Shown here: positions 52,492 through 60,781 of the stretch, in pieces | Numbering within the stretch: position 1 is the stretch's first letter | How the letters are laid out: the number at the start of each line of letters is the position of its first letter | Source of the DNA: Bacillota bacterium | GTDB taxonomy: Bacteria; Bacillota; Clostridia; Peptostreptococcales; Anaerovoracaceae | DNA length: 64,000 nucleotides | NCBI GenBank assembly: GCA_029006195.1 | Contig: JAQXGH010000024.1 | Location: 20,636 to 84,635 of the forward strand | Direction of reading: 5' to 3' | Notes under the pieces: generated by a model | Told to the model about the DNA's origin: nothing | Seen by the model: the letters and a program-made list of their open reading frames with translations, nothing else | The model's database searches: none | Position numbers and translations under genes: made by a program

Positions 52492-52548
52492 TACACTAAT
52501 TTAATAGAACCATATTTCCTGAAAAAAGGCTTACAGTAAGGAAGATAA

Positions 52549-53181
52549 ATGAAAGTTTTGTTAATCAATGGCAGTCCGCACAAAAAAGGTTGTACTTATA
52601 CAGCTCTTATGGAAGTTGCAGACACATTGGAAAAGAACGGTGTAGCTACAGAGCTCTATCATATAGGCAACGGAGAGGTTAGAGGGTGCTGTGGATGTGA
52701 TTCATGTTTTTCTAAGAAACAGTGTGTTTTTGAAGATGACGTAAACATGATATCTAGAAGACTCGTTGAGTTTGACGGTATCGTAGTAGGTTCGCCGGTT
52801 TATTATGCTGGTCCGTCAGGACAGCTTTGCTGCTTACTTGATAGATTATTCTACAGTAATATGTCAAGCGGCAGAATGGCAGGTAAAATCGCATCAGCTG
52901 TTGTTTCCTGCAGAAGGGGCGGAGCGAGCTCTGCTTTTGACAGATTAAATAAATACTTTTCAATCAGCAAGATGATTATAGCAACATCTCAGTATTGGAA
53001 TCAGGTTCATGGCAATACCCCTGAAGAAGTAAAACAGGATCTTGAGGGAATGCAGACTATGAGAACTCTCGCCAAGAACATTGCATACGCTATTAAATGC
53101 AGAGATGCAGCTCTTAACCTGGGTATTAAGTGGCCGGAATATGAACCGATTCAAATGACTAATTTTATTCGCGAAGATTAA
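52549..53181 (+). CDS. Flavodoxin-family NAD(P)H oxidoreductase with Cys cluster
   Basis: Flavodoxin-fold protein of 210 residues. LLINGSPHKKGCTYTALMEV binds FMN; GCCGCDSCFSKKQCVFEDD is a compact cysteine motif like that of iron-sulfur flavoproteins; VVGSPVYYAGPSGQLCCLLDR is the flavin edge. A weak AAGGAAG site precedes the ATG. It heads a four-gene operon; the TPR gene follows by 20 bp. A similar flavoprotein gene ends the SMR operon on the other strand, so both divergent operons carry one. Confidence 0.85.
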   Translation: MKVLLINGSPHKKGCTYTALMEVADTLEKNGVATELYHIGNGEVRGCCGCDSCFSKKQCVFEDDVNMISRRLVEFDGIVVGSPVYYAGPSGQLCCLLDRLFYSNMSSGRMAGKIASAVVSCRRGGASSAFDRLNKYFSISKMIIATSQYWNQVHGNTPEEVKQDLEGMQTMRTLAKNIAYAIKCRDAALNLGIKWPEYEPIQMTNFIRED

Positions 53182-53201
53182 AGAGAGTTTGAGGTATAGT
53201 T

Positions 53202-54002
53202 ATGGATGATCGAATTAATCTGAATGAGTTTTACCAGGGTCTGGACATAATGTTTCAGCGAAAGGATAAGACTCAGACGATAAATTATCTTGAAAGCTGG
53301 CTTAGAGAAGCGGAAAGAATAAGTGATACCTCTGGAATCGTTGCGGTTAGCAATGAGCTTGGGGGTATTTGTCGTGCAATTGGCCAAGTAGATAGAGCGA
53401 AAGCTCTATATGTGAGGGTTTTGCAGCTTTTGGAAGAAATGGGCTTAAAGGAAACTCCTCACTACGCAACTGCTCTACTTAATACAGGTGATGTATATGT
53501 TAATAGCCGCGAGCTTGATGTAGCGTTAGATTATTTCCTTAAAGCTAAAGCTCTTCTTGAGCAGTGTGGACTTGAAGGCGATTACAGAATGGCAGCGCTT
53601 TGTAACAATATCAGCATGGTATACAGGGACATTGGTTTACCTGACAAGGCTGAGGAAGCGCTTAATATTTCCTTCAATATCATAAAGGGAATTCCTGAGT
53701 GCATAGGAGATCTTGCTACTACCTATATTAATCTGGGTGAACTGCAGATCAAACAGGATAAACTTGAGATGGCCCAGGAAAGTTTCGAGAAGGCTATCGA
53801 AATATATGAGAAAACTGGCGGAACAGATGTCCATTATCCTTATGCATGTTCAGGAATAGGGCAGGTGCATTATCTTAAGGGCAATAAATATCAGGCAATA
53901 AGCTGGTATCAGAAGGCTCTTGAGCTTATCGAAAGAGATTTCGGCAAGACCGATTACTATAGATTGATTGAACGCAACCTTGAAAAGGTAAGGGAGATGT
54001 AG
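53202..54002 (+). CDS. Tetratricopeptide-repeat protein
   Basis: A 266-residue helical repeat protein. At least five TPR units are readable, for example GGICRAIGQVDRAKALYVRV, LLNTGDVYVNSRELDVALDY, CNNISMVYRDIGLPDKAEEA, YINLGELQIKQDKLEMAQES and CSGIGQVHYLKGNKYQAISW. There is no DNA-binding or enzymatic domain, so it is probably a scaffold. It stands immediately before DUF4037 (3-bp gap), and this trio recurs in Firmicutes as far as I recall. Confidence 0.88.
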   Translation: MDDRINLNEFYQGLDIMFQRKDKTQTINYLESWLREAERISDTSGIVAVSNELGGICRAIGQVDRAKALYVRVLQLLEEMGLKETPHYATALLNTGDVYVNSRELDVALDYFLKAKALLEQCGLEGDYRMAALCNNISMVYRDIGLPDKAEEALNISFNIIKGIPECIGDLATTYINLGELQIKQDKLEMAQESFEKAIEIYEKTGGTDVHYPYACSGIGQVHYLKGNKYQAISWYQKALELIERDFGKTDYYRLIERNLEKVREM

Positions 54003-54005
54003 TTT

Positions 54006-54938
54006 ATGAAAGGAATGGAACTTTCCAAAGCATATTTTGAAAACTATGGCAGACCCATGATAGAGAAGCAGCTTAGCCAGTACGCTCCGTACATTGCAGC
54101 TGGGCTTGTGGGCGAAGGCTCCGAATGCCTGGGATTTGACGATGAACTTTCCCAAGATCACGATTTTGGCCCAGCGTTTTGCTTATTTGTGCCACAGAAA
54201 ATCTATAACGAGGCTGGAGCATTGATGCAAAGTCTATATGATCAGCTTCCACAAAGCTTTATGGGATACCAGAGAATTAATACACCGCAGGCTGCTGGCA
54301 GGATCGGTGTTGTTCCGATTGAAGCATTTTATATGAAATATACTGGACTTGAGCATGCTCCGAAGGATAACATGCAGTGGTTCAGGATTCCTGAAAGCTT
54401 CCTTTCTACAGCAACTAACGGTGAAGTGTTTATGGATAACCTGGGAGAATTTACTCAGATAAGAAATTCGCTTAAGGCTTTTTATCCTGAAGATGTATTA
54501 AAGAAGAAACTTGCGGCTAGATGCGCTAAGATGGCGCAAGCCGGTCAATATAATTATCCCAGGAGCATGAAGCGTAATGATTGTCAGGCGGCATATTTCG
54601 CTTGCTCCGAATTTGTTAAAACTGCAATGTCAGCTGTATATCTTCTTAATGGGGAGTATATGCCATACTATAAATGGATATTCAGGGGTGCTGAAGGTTT
54701 CGTACATCTTAAAGAATCTGTGGCTAAGCTTAAGCAGTTAACTCAGACTCCGGATACAGCGCAGTATGCTGAGTACAAAACTGACCTTATCGAGAATATT
54801 TGCATAGAAATAGGAAGGGAACTTAACAGAAGGGGTTATACTAAGACTACTGATCCTTTCCTTCAGCTGCATGGCGAAGAACTTATGAGAAGCATTAAGG
54901 ATTATAGATTATCCCAGCTTCATATTATGGTAGATTAG
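54006..54938 (+). CDS. DUF4037 protein, nucleotidyltransferase-like
   Basis: Protein of 310 residues with an N-terminal nucleotidyltransferase-like site: GLVGEGSECLGFDDELSQ followed by DHDFGPAF gives the Gly-Ser (Ser39) and Asp51-x-Asp53 pattern of Pol-beta-type transferases. The rest is helical, with RDILL-like ECLGFD and NDCQAAYFACSEFVKTAMS. Relatives modify proteins, tRNA or antibiotics; the target here is unknown. It is tightly packed between the TPR gene and the DUF4125 gene. Confidence 0.8.
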   Translation: MKGMELSKAYFENYGRPMIEKQLSQYAPYIAAGLVGEGSECLGFDDELSQDHDFGPAFCLFVPQKIYNEAGALMQSLYDQLPQSFMGYQRINTPQAAGRIGVVPIEAFYMKYTGLEHAPKDNMQWFRIPESFLSTATNGEVFMDNLGEFTQIRNSLKAFYPEDVLKKKLAARCAKMAQAGQYNYPRSMKRNDCQAAYFACSEFVKTAMSAVYLLNGEYMPYYKWIFRGAEGFVHLKESVAKLKQLTQTPDTAQYAEYKTDLIENICIEIGRELNRRGYTKTTDPFLQLHGEELMRSIKDYRLSQLHIMVD

Positions 54939-54948
54939 GGGTGTTTAA

Positions 54949-55602
54949 ATGAGAAAGATAAGAGATAACATAAGAATTAATAGTTCTCCTCAGGATGACC
55001 TTATTAATCAGATCATCGATATTGAATGGGATATGTTCGGCAGGGTTAATAACCAGGGTGAAAGAGCCAGCTGCCAGGATGATGAATGGACATTTTATGT
55101 GATGAGATATTCGCAGTTCAGCATTTACACTTTCGGTGAACTGAGCCAGTATATGAATGATCTTATGGCGGCACTAAAAGAAGGAAGAAACATGCTGGCA
55201 GAAAAGTATGCTTATATGATGGAATATACTGATAAAGCTTACTTTGATGCATATCTTAAGGATAAGCTGCCACCTGTAAGTGCTCGAAAAGATGAGCTGG
55301 CATTAAAGATATCGGATTTGCTAGTTGAATGCCACATTGAATTTGCTCTGGTATATCCTCATATCAGTGCAGCAGGAAGACCTGAAAAAGGCACAGAAGA
55401 TCCAATGGTTTCCCTTCATATCTACTCAATAGGTGAATTCAAAACATATTCGGAGCAGACTCTGGAAGCTGTTTACCGCAATTTCAAGAAAAGAGCTGAA
55501 CATGGAGAGAATCTGGCAAGACTTATTCTCAGCAAAACAGTTGAGCTTTATGGATACGGTTCACTTGAAGAAGCTGAAATCAGAATGAGCAAAAACAAAT
55601 AG
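54949..55602 (+). CDS. DUF4125 protein
   Basis: A 217-residue, mostly helical soluble protein. DLINQIIDIEWDMFGRVNNQ near the N terminus and CQDDEWTFYVMRYSQFSIY mark the DUF4125 family. No catalytic motif is obvious to me. AGGGGTG precedes the ATG, 10 bp after DUF4037. It is the last gene of the operon, ending at the terminator at 55623. Confidence 0.78.
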   Translation: MRKIRDNIRINSSPQDDLINQIIDIEWDMFGRVNNQGERASCQDDEWTFYVMRYSQFSIYTFGELSQYMNDLMAALKEGRNMLAEKYAYMMEYTDKAYFDAYLKDKLPPVSARKDELALKISDLLVECHIEFALVYPHISAAGRPEKGTEDPMVSLHIYSIGEFKTYSEQTLEAVYRNFKKRAEHGENLARLILSKTVELYGYGSLEEAEIRMSKNK

Positions 55603-55622
55603 TTATTAGTTTTAGCAGAAAT

Positions 55623-55667
55623 GCCCAGAAACTTACCATTAGCGTCAAAGTTTTTTGGGCTTTTTTT
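55623..55667 (+). terminator. Terminator of the DUF4125 operon
   Basis: Stem GCCCAGAAAC against GTTTTTTGGGC (55623-55632 with 55650-55660) with one mismatch, then TTTTTTT. Confidence 0.75.
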
Positions 55668-55829
55668 GTGTATTTATAACCATTAATTAATATTCAATAC
55701 ATTTGTGATTCCTTGTATATGGAAATTTATTTCCACTCATTTGGTTTTTGGAATGCAGTAATTTCAACACATATATCGTTTATTCTTGATTTTGATACAA
55801 CTTTTACCCTAAGTAATTGTTTGATTTGT

Positions 55830-55860
55830 TTGACATTCCATTAAGGGCAATCTATATTAT
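55830..55860 (+). promoter_or_regulatory. merR promoter with putative operator copy 1
   Basis: TTGACA (55830-55835) is followed by TTCCATTAAGGG in the spacer; TATTAT (55855-55860) gives a 19-bp spacer, TATATT (55853-55858) a 17-bp one. The motif ACATTCCATTAAGGG is shared with the cut promoter, so autoregulation is likely. Confidence 0.6.
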
Positions 55861-55902
55861 TTAAAATGTATAGTTTAATTGATGATTGCAAGGAGAACTA
55901 TT

Positions 55903-56730
55903 TTGAAGAGTAAGGATTTATACACAATAGGTGAAGTAAGTAAAATCTGCAATGTTTCAAAGAAGACTCTACGATTTTACGATCAGATTAATCTTATTTC
56001 TCCGGATTATATTTCCGAGGAAACAAAATACAGATATTATAGCCAGGAAACACTTTTGTTTGTTCCTGTAATTAAGTATTACAAGCAGATGGGATTCAGA
56101 CTTGAAGAAATGAAGGTCCTGCTTGATAGCGAGTCATATGAAACACATATTAATAGCTTCAGAAATAAAATCGATGAACTCACATTAAAAAAGGAAGATA
56201 TTAATATTGCGTATAAATCTGTAACTGAATGGTACAATCTCATTCTTGAAGCAGAGAGTGTAATCAAGTATAATGCTACTGAAGTATCTATTAAATATAT
56301 TGATGAATTTACCGCACCATGTATGGTACAGGATTTCAGCGGTCATTATATGGAATCCATAATTAATATCGAATGGACTAATCTCCTCGAAGAAATAAAT
56401 CAGGCGATATATGGACCGGTAATCATGTATTTCCCTAATGCTAAAGAGAAATACAATAAGCTCCCTACTAAGGCGGTTGTTTTCCAGCATAACGCTAAGG
56501 AAATCGAAAGTGGAGAAACTATTACAGTAGGTGGAAAGATGATGATCTCGGCATACCACATCGGATCGCATGAAAACATCAATGCTACATATGATAAGAT
56601 GTACAAGTGGGCCGAGGAGCACGAGTATGTATGCTCGGAATCATCAATTGAAAGATATGTTACTGACTACTGGACGATAAAGGATAGTAAGGAATATGTG
56701 ACTGAAATATTGCTTGAAATAATAGAATAA
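55903..56730 (+). CDS. MerR-family regulator with GyrI/BmrR-like ligand domain, probable choline-locus regulator
   Basis: Activator-type regulator of 275 residues. The MerR winged helix (YTIGEVSKICNVSKKTLRFY) occupies residues about 5-75, a dimer coiled coil runs to about 115, and a GyrI-like effector domain fills the rest (TAPCMVQDFSGHYME, and EHEYVCSESSIERYVTDYW). BmrR-type domains bind organic cations, so choline is an attractive ligand; this is an inference. The start is TTG, eight bases after AAGGAG; ATG 55882 would place that site in the coding sequence. It ends 415 bp before the transporter gene of the cut operon. Confidence 0.85.
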   Translation: MKSKDLYTIGEVSKICNVSKKTLRFYDQINLISPDYISEETKYRYYSQETLLFVPVIKYYKQMGFRLEEMKVLLDSESYETHINSFRNKIDELTLKKEDINIAYKSVTEWYNLILEAESVIKYNATEVSIKYIDEFTAPCMVQDFSGHYMESIINIEWTNLLEEINQAIYGPVIMYFPNAKEKYNKLPTKAVVFQHNAKEIESGETITVGGKMMISAYHIGSHENINATYDKMYKWAEEHEYVCSESSIERYVTDYWTIKDSKEYVTEILLEIIE

Positions 56731-56750
56731 AGCAAATTTCGGAGCACGAA

Positions 56751-56780
56751 TTGCATACCCCTTAGGGGAATGTTTAAGAT
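56751..56780 (+). promoter_or_regulatory. Putative MerR operator copy 3 downstream of merR
   Basis: CCCCTTAGGGG (56758-56768) is a near-perfect dyad. On the minus strand it reads ACATTCCCCTAAGGGG, matching the operator motif of the merR and cut promoters. On the plus strand TTGCAT (56751-56756) and TAAGAT (56775-56780) flank it at 18 bp. Confidence 0.5.
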
Positions 56781-56861
56781 TTGCTTAGTTGTACGAAATT
56801 GATAATAATATAACACTGAATTGAAATTAGATTTAAAAAAATATATATTCCAACCAAAAAT

Positions 56862-56895
56862 AAGACCGCAGAATGATAATTCTGCGGTCTTTTCG
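56862..56895 (+). terminator. Strong terminator between merR and the cut operon
   Basis: Perfect 13-bp stem AAGACCGCAGAAT / ATTCTGCGGTCTT (56862-56874 with 56879-56891), loop GATA, then TT. Confidence 0.92.
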
Positions 56896-57015
56896 TGCTT
56901 TTTTGTGGTAATTTTTAAATAGATAAGGTCGATTTTGTGAATGAGGACAATTAAATCTGTTAATTCCTTAACATATATATTTGTATAATTATCGCAAATT
57001 TTCTGAAGATTAAAG

Positions 57016-57047
57016 TTGACATTCCACCTAGGGTTATAGGTTAGAAT
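57016..57047 (+). promoter_or_regulatory. Promoter of the choline-utilisation operon, MerR-type, operator copy 2
   Basis: TTGACA (57016-57021) and TAGAAT (57042-57047) are separated by 20 bp. The spacer contains ACCTA-GGGTTA-TAGGT, a 5-bp inverted repeat. The stretch ACATTCCACCTAGGG matches the copy at merR. The leader to the ATG at 57146 is about 90 bases. Confidence 0.75.
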
Positions 57048-57145
57048 TTTAATAGATAATTGGCTTGATATAGCTATTTTTGTTAAGTTATATCATCCAG
57101 TTCGTTATTTTCGCATATTTTATAGAGAAAACGGAGGTAAATTCT

Positions 57146-58270
57146 ATGAGCGAAGCAACAATGACTGCGCCTAACAACGCATTAGCTGCAAAGAAAGCGC
57201 AAGAAGCATCATACCGTAAGAAGGGTATCTTTATTGCCCTCATGTCAGGTTTCCTGTACGGCGGTTATACTGCATTCATGACTCAGGGCATGGCAACAGG
57301 TGTTTGGGTTGACTACTACACTCCATCAGGTGTAGCAGCTGGTTTATCAGCATTTGCACTGGTTTACACACTTTCAGCTGTAGGTGCTGCAGTAAACGAC
57401 CTTTGTTCAGCAATCTGGACAATCATCTACGCTGCAATTATCGGCAGACTTGGTGATTTCGCTAGAACAATCAACACTAAGCCTGGTAAGATCCTGATCG
57501 TTGCTGCAATTATCGGTGGTCCGCTGGCATCAACTTGCTACGTAATCGGTCTGCAGATGGCTGGTTCAATCATCGTTCCAATCGCTGCACTGAACGCAGC
57601 TATCGGTGCTATCATCGGTAGATTCCTCTACAAGCAGAAGTTATCAGGCGGCATGATCCTTGGTATCGTAATCTGCTTCATAGCAGCAGTAATCATCGGC
57701 TTATTCGGATATGGTATTCCTGAAGATGGTCTTGCTGGTATCGTTGGTAACCTTGGCGGCGGTGCTGCTCTTGGTATCATCGCAGCATTCTTCGCAGCTC
57801 TCGGCTGGGGTATTGAAGGTGCTGTAGGCGGTTATGCTTGCTGTATGGTTGACACAGAAGTTGCTATCTGTATCAGACAGTGCACATCAGGTATCGTTAA
57901 CGCTGTAGTTCTCTGCTCACTGCTTTCACTGATGGGCGGCGACGGAATCGGTTCAGGCCTCGCATTAGTAGGACACGCTATGGTAGACGCTCCATCAATC
58001 TGGATGTTCTTCATCGCTGGTATCTTCGCATCATGGTCATTCAAGTTCTGGTACAAGGGCGCTTCAATGTGCGGTGCTGCTCTTGGTATGGGCTGCAATG
58101 GTACATATGCATTCTGGGGTCCTTTATACTGCCTCGTAGTTTGCGGCTGGATCTTCGGTGGCGAAGGCTGGAACATCGCATGGCCAGGTTGGGTAGGTGC
58201 AATTATCATGGTAATTGGTATCCTGATCCTCGCTATTTCACAGGATAAGGCAACAAGAGCTGAAGCATAA
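57146..58270 (+). CDS. EamA/DMT-like membrane protein of the choline locus
   Basis: Ten-segment membrane protein of 374 residues with a hydrophilic 24-residue N terminus. Family-like features include MSGFLYGGYTAFMTQG, PIAALNAAIGAIIGRFLYKQ and IMVIGILILAI, with a repeat of the five-helix unit. It is unusually rich in Gly and aromatic residues (WGIEGAVGGYACCMV, WYKGASMCGAALGMGCNG). The place at the head of the operon suggests choline import, or export of trimethylamine; neither is shown. The ATG at 57146 follows ACGGAGGTAA. Codon use is that of highly expressed genes, like cutC. Confidence 0.8.
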   Translation: MSEATMTAPNNALAAKKAQEASYRKKGIFIALMSGFLYGGYTAFMTQGMATGVWVDYYTPSGVAAGLSAFALVYTLSAVGAAVNDLCSAIWTIIYAAIIGRLGDFARTINTKPGKILIVAAIIGGPLASTCYVIGLQMAGSIIVPIAALNAAIGAIIGRFLYKQKLSGGMILGIVICFIAAVIIGLFGYGIPEDGLAGIVGNLGGGAALGIIAAFFAALGWGIEGAVGGYACCMVDTEVAICIRQCTSGIVNAVVLCSLLSLMGGDGIGSGLALVGHAMVDAPSIWMFFIAGIFASWSFKFWYKGASMCGAALGMGCNGTYAFWGPLYCLVVCGWIFGGEGWNIAWPGWVGAIIMVIGILILAISQDKATRAEA

Positions 58271-58288
58271 TAAGGAGGAAAATACGTT

Positions 58289-58561
58289 ATGAAACCATTA
58301 TTTTTCGCAATGTTAAAGCTTTATGCAAAGAACGTTGGTAAAGAATATTCAAGAGTTGACGTTCAGGAAGCACTTAAGGCAACTTACGGTGGATTCAAGG
58401 CATTCAAGGATAAGGATATGGATGCTGCTCTTATGACTGCTTGCTCAAACGGTATCATCCACGAAGCTAGATATGAGCTGGATGCTGCTGGCAAGCTGGT
58501 AATCTACTATTCATGCACACAGGATGAAGCTGATGTAATTGATAGTTACATTGCTGACTAA
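58289..58561 (+). CDS. Uncharacterised 90-residue protein of the cut operon
   Basis: I do not recognise this protein. It is soluble. Residues about 20-55 read as two helices (RVDVQEALKATYGGFKAFKD and DMDAALMTACSNG) followed by two strands (IIHEARYELD, GKLVIYYSCTQDE), a pattern compatible with a small winged-helix fold. No BMC domain or signal peptide is seen. A strong AAGGAGG site and favoured codons indicate high expression. It lies between the transporter and the shell protein, so it may be a small subunit or assembly factor. Confidence 0.75.
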   Translation: MKPLFFAMLKLYAKNVGKEYSRVDVQEALKATYGGFKAFKDKDMDAALMTACSNGIIHEARYELDAAGKLVIYYSCTQDEADVIDSYIAD

Positions 58562-58596
58562 TTAGTTATAAATCTTACTGAAAGGAGATACTTAGC

Positions 58597-59226
58597 ATGA
58601 GATACTATGCAAATGAAGCTCTGGGTATGTTAGAAACAGTAGGTATGGTCCCAGCTCTTTATGCTTGTGACAAAATGCTCAAGGCTGCTGAAGTTGAACT
58701 GATTTCATACGAAAACGTTGGTTCAACACTGGTAACAATGTTTATCAAGGGTGACGTAGCTGCAGTAAAGTCATCACTTAAGGCTGGCGAAGAGGCTGCT
58801 GCATCAATCGGTAACCTCACTGCTGTTAAGGCAATTCCTCGTCCAATTAGGCCAATTGGCGACGTTGTTTCAATTTACGACGTAGATATTCAGGCTGCAC
58901 CAGAAGATGAAAGAACTAGACCACAGGCTTTAGGTTTAGTAGAAACTTTTGGTATCGTATTCTGCATTGAAGCTGCCGATGCTATGTGCAAGGCTGCTGA
59001 CGTAGAACTCGTTGGTTTTGAAAATACTGCATCAGGTTACATCTCGGTTCTGGTAGAAGGAGATGTAGGCGCTTGTAAGCAGGCTGTTGCTGCTGGCGTT
59101 AAGGCAGTTCAGGACATGGGAACAGATCCATATAGTTCAGTTGTAATCGCAAGACCTCACCCAGATCTTAAGAAGATTACAAGCATCTATAATCTGGATG
59201 CACTGCTTCCTTATGGCGATGAATAA
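58597..59226 (+). CDS. Tandem-domain microcompartment shell protein (BMC-T)
   Basis: A 209-residue trimeric-type shell protein with two BMC domains (about 7-95 and 105-200). Parallel landmarks are LGMLETVGMVPALYACDKML / LGLVETFGIVFCIEAADAMC, VELISYENVGSTLV / VELVGFENTASGYI and KAIPRPIRPIGD / VIARPHPDLKKI. There is no cysteine suited to a pore iron-sulfur cluster. Such pseudo-hexamers form the larger pores of bacterial microcompartments. Single-domain shell proteins, pentamers and other enzymes are not in the window and are expected downstream. Confidence 0.93.
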   Translation: MRYYANEALGMLETVGMVPALYACDKMLKAAEVELISYENVGSTLVTMFIKGDVAAVKSSLKAGEEAAASIGNLTAVKAIPRPIRPIGDVVSIYDVDIQAAPEDERTRPQALGLVETFGIVFCIEAADAMCKAADVELVGFENTASGYISVLVEGDVGACKQAVAAGVKAVQDMGTDPYSSVVIARPHPDLKKITSIYNLDALLPYGDE

Positions 59227-59257
59227 GAAATAAACTAACAGAATTGGAGAGTTGCAA

Positions 59258-60739
59258 ATGAACATAAATATTATTGATAACGATTTGCTCTCTATCCAGG
59301 AAGCGAGAATACTTGCAGAAAATGCTAAGGATGCTCAGGTGAAGCTTGCAGGTTTTGCACAAGATAAGCTTGACGCGATTGTGGAAAACATGGCGGCCGC
59401 TGTAGCACCATTCGCTGAAGATTTGGCTAAAATGTCAGCCGAAGAAACAGAGTATGGCGTATGGCAGGACAAATATGTGAAAAACAGATTCGCATGTGAA
59501 TACCTGCCGCTTCATCTTAAAGAAATGAAATGCGTTGGAATAATCAGTAGAGATGATTCTAAGAGAATTATGGATATAGGCGTTCCGATGGGTGTTTTAG
59601 TAAGCCTTTGCCCGGCAACGAGCCCTGTATCAACTACTATTTATTCAGCCCTGATTGCTATTAAATCAGGAAACTCAATCATTTTCTCACCGCATCCTAG
59701 AGCTAAAAAAACTATCGGCAAGGTATTAGATATTATGATTCAGGCTGCTGAAGAGGCAGGTCTCCCTGGAGGAGCAATGTCATATCTTCATACTATTACT
59801 AAATCAGGTACTGAAGAACTGATGAATCATAATAATACTGCTCTTATTCTTAATACAGGTGTTCCTGATATGCTCGAAAGTGCTTATAAATCAGGGAAAC
59901 CGGTAATATACGGTGGAACAGGAAACGGACCTGCATTTATCGAAAGAACAGCTAACATTCATCAAGCTGTAATCGATATTATTGCAAGTAAATCATTCGA
60001 TAACGGAGTTGTATCTGCTGCAGAACAGTCAATCGTAGTTGACGGATGCATCGCAGATCAGGTTAGAGAAGAATTTAAGGCTAACGGTGCTTATTTCATG
60101 ACAGAAGATGAAGCTGAAAGACTCGGTAAATTATACTTCTTCAAGGATGGCACACCAAATCCCGAACTTTATGGTAAGTCTGCCAGCGATTTAGCTAAAT
60201 GGGCAGAAATACCAGCTCCATCAAATGTAAGAGTACTTATTTCAGAACAGAAATATGTATCTGAAAACAACCCTTATTCGAAAGAAAAGTTAAGCCCTGT
60301 TATGGCATTCTTCGTTGAAGACGACTGGATGCACGCTTGCGAAAAGTGCATAGAATTACTGCTTTCAGAAAAGCAGGGTCACACACTTGTGATTCATTCA
60401 AATGACGAATCAGTAATTGAGCAGTTCGCATTAAAGAAGCCTGTAGGCAGAGTACTTGTTAACACTCCAGCTGTTTATGGCAGCATGGGTGCTACAACTA
60501 ATCTGTTCCCGGCAATGACACTGGGCAGCGGATCAGCAGGACAGGGTATAACATCAGATAACGTTTCCCCAATGAACCTTATATATGTAAGAAAAGTTGG
60601 ATACGGAGTAAGACGTATAGAGGACATCGGAATGGGAGAACCTCTTAACAATAAGAGCAATGGATTAAGTGCTGTAGATTCAGATAAACTGCAAATGCTG
60701 CAGAAGCTTATTGAATCAGCACTTGCAAATATTAACTAA
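59258..60739 (+). CDS. CoA-acylating aldehyde dehydrogenase homologue with Ser at the catalytic Cys position
   Basis: Aldehyde dehydrogenase of 493 residues, of the AdhE N-terminal / EutE / PduP type that turns acetaldehyde into acetyl-CoA in microcompartments. PMGVLVSLCPATSPVSTTIY, FSPHPRAKKT and GGTGNGPAFIERTA are typical. The usual catalytic stretch FDNGxxCASEQS reads FDNGVVSAAEQS, so the nucleophile position is Ser253. The N-terminal 20 residues form a helix that may target the shell. I start it at ATG 59258. It could be an inactive or structural paralogue, or an enzyme with changed chemistry. Confidence 0.88.
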   Translation: MNINIIDNDLLSIQEARILAENAKDAQVKLAGFAQDKLDAIVENMAAAVAPFAEDLAKMSAEETEYGVWQDKYVKNRFACEYLPLHLKEMKCVGIISRDDSKRIMDIGVPMGVLVSLCPATSPVSTTIYSALIAIKSGNSIIFSPHPRAKKTIGKVLDIMIQAAEEAGLPGGAMSYLHTITKSGTEELMNHNNTALILNTGVPDMLESAYKSGKPVIYGGTGNGPAFIERTANIHQAVIDIIASKSFDNGVVSAAEQSIVVDGCIADQVREEFKANGAYFMTEDEAERLGKLYFFKDGTPNPELYGKSASDLAKWAEIPAPSNVRVLISEQKYVSENNPYSKEKLSPVMAFFVEDDWMHACEKCIELLLSEKQGHTLVIHSNDESVIEQFALKKPVGRVLVNTPAVYGSMGATTNLFPAMTLGSGSAGQGITSDNVSPMNLIYVRKVGYGVRRIEDIGMGEPLNNKSNGLSAVDSDKLQMLQKLIESALANIN

Positions 60740-60781
60740 GTTATTTCAATCATAGAGTAACAAAGAAAGTGAGGTCATAAA

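Noticed and set aside
57050..57145. Riboswitch in the cut operon leader (GATATA / TATATC inverted repeat)
   Set aside because: The repeat is AT-only and weak, and no conserved motif is visible.
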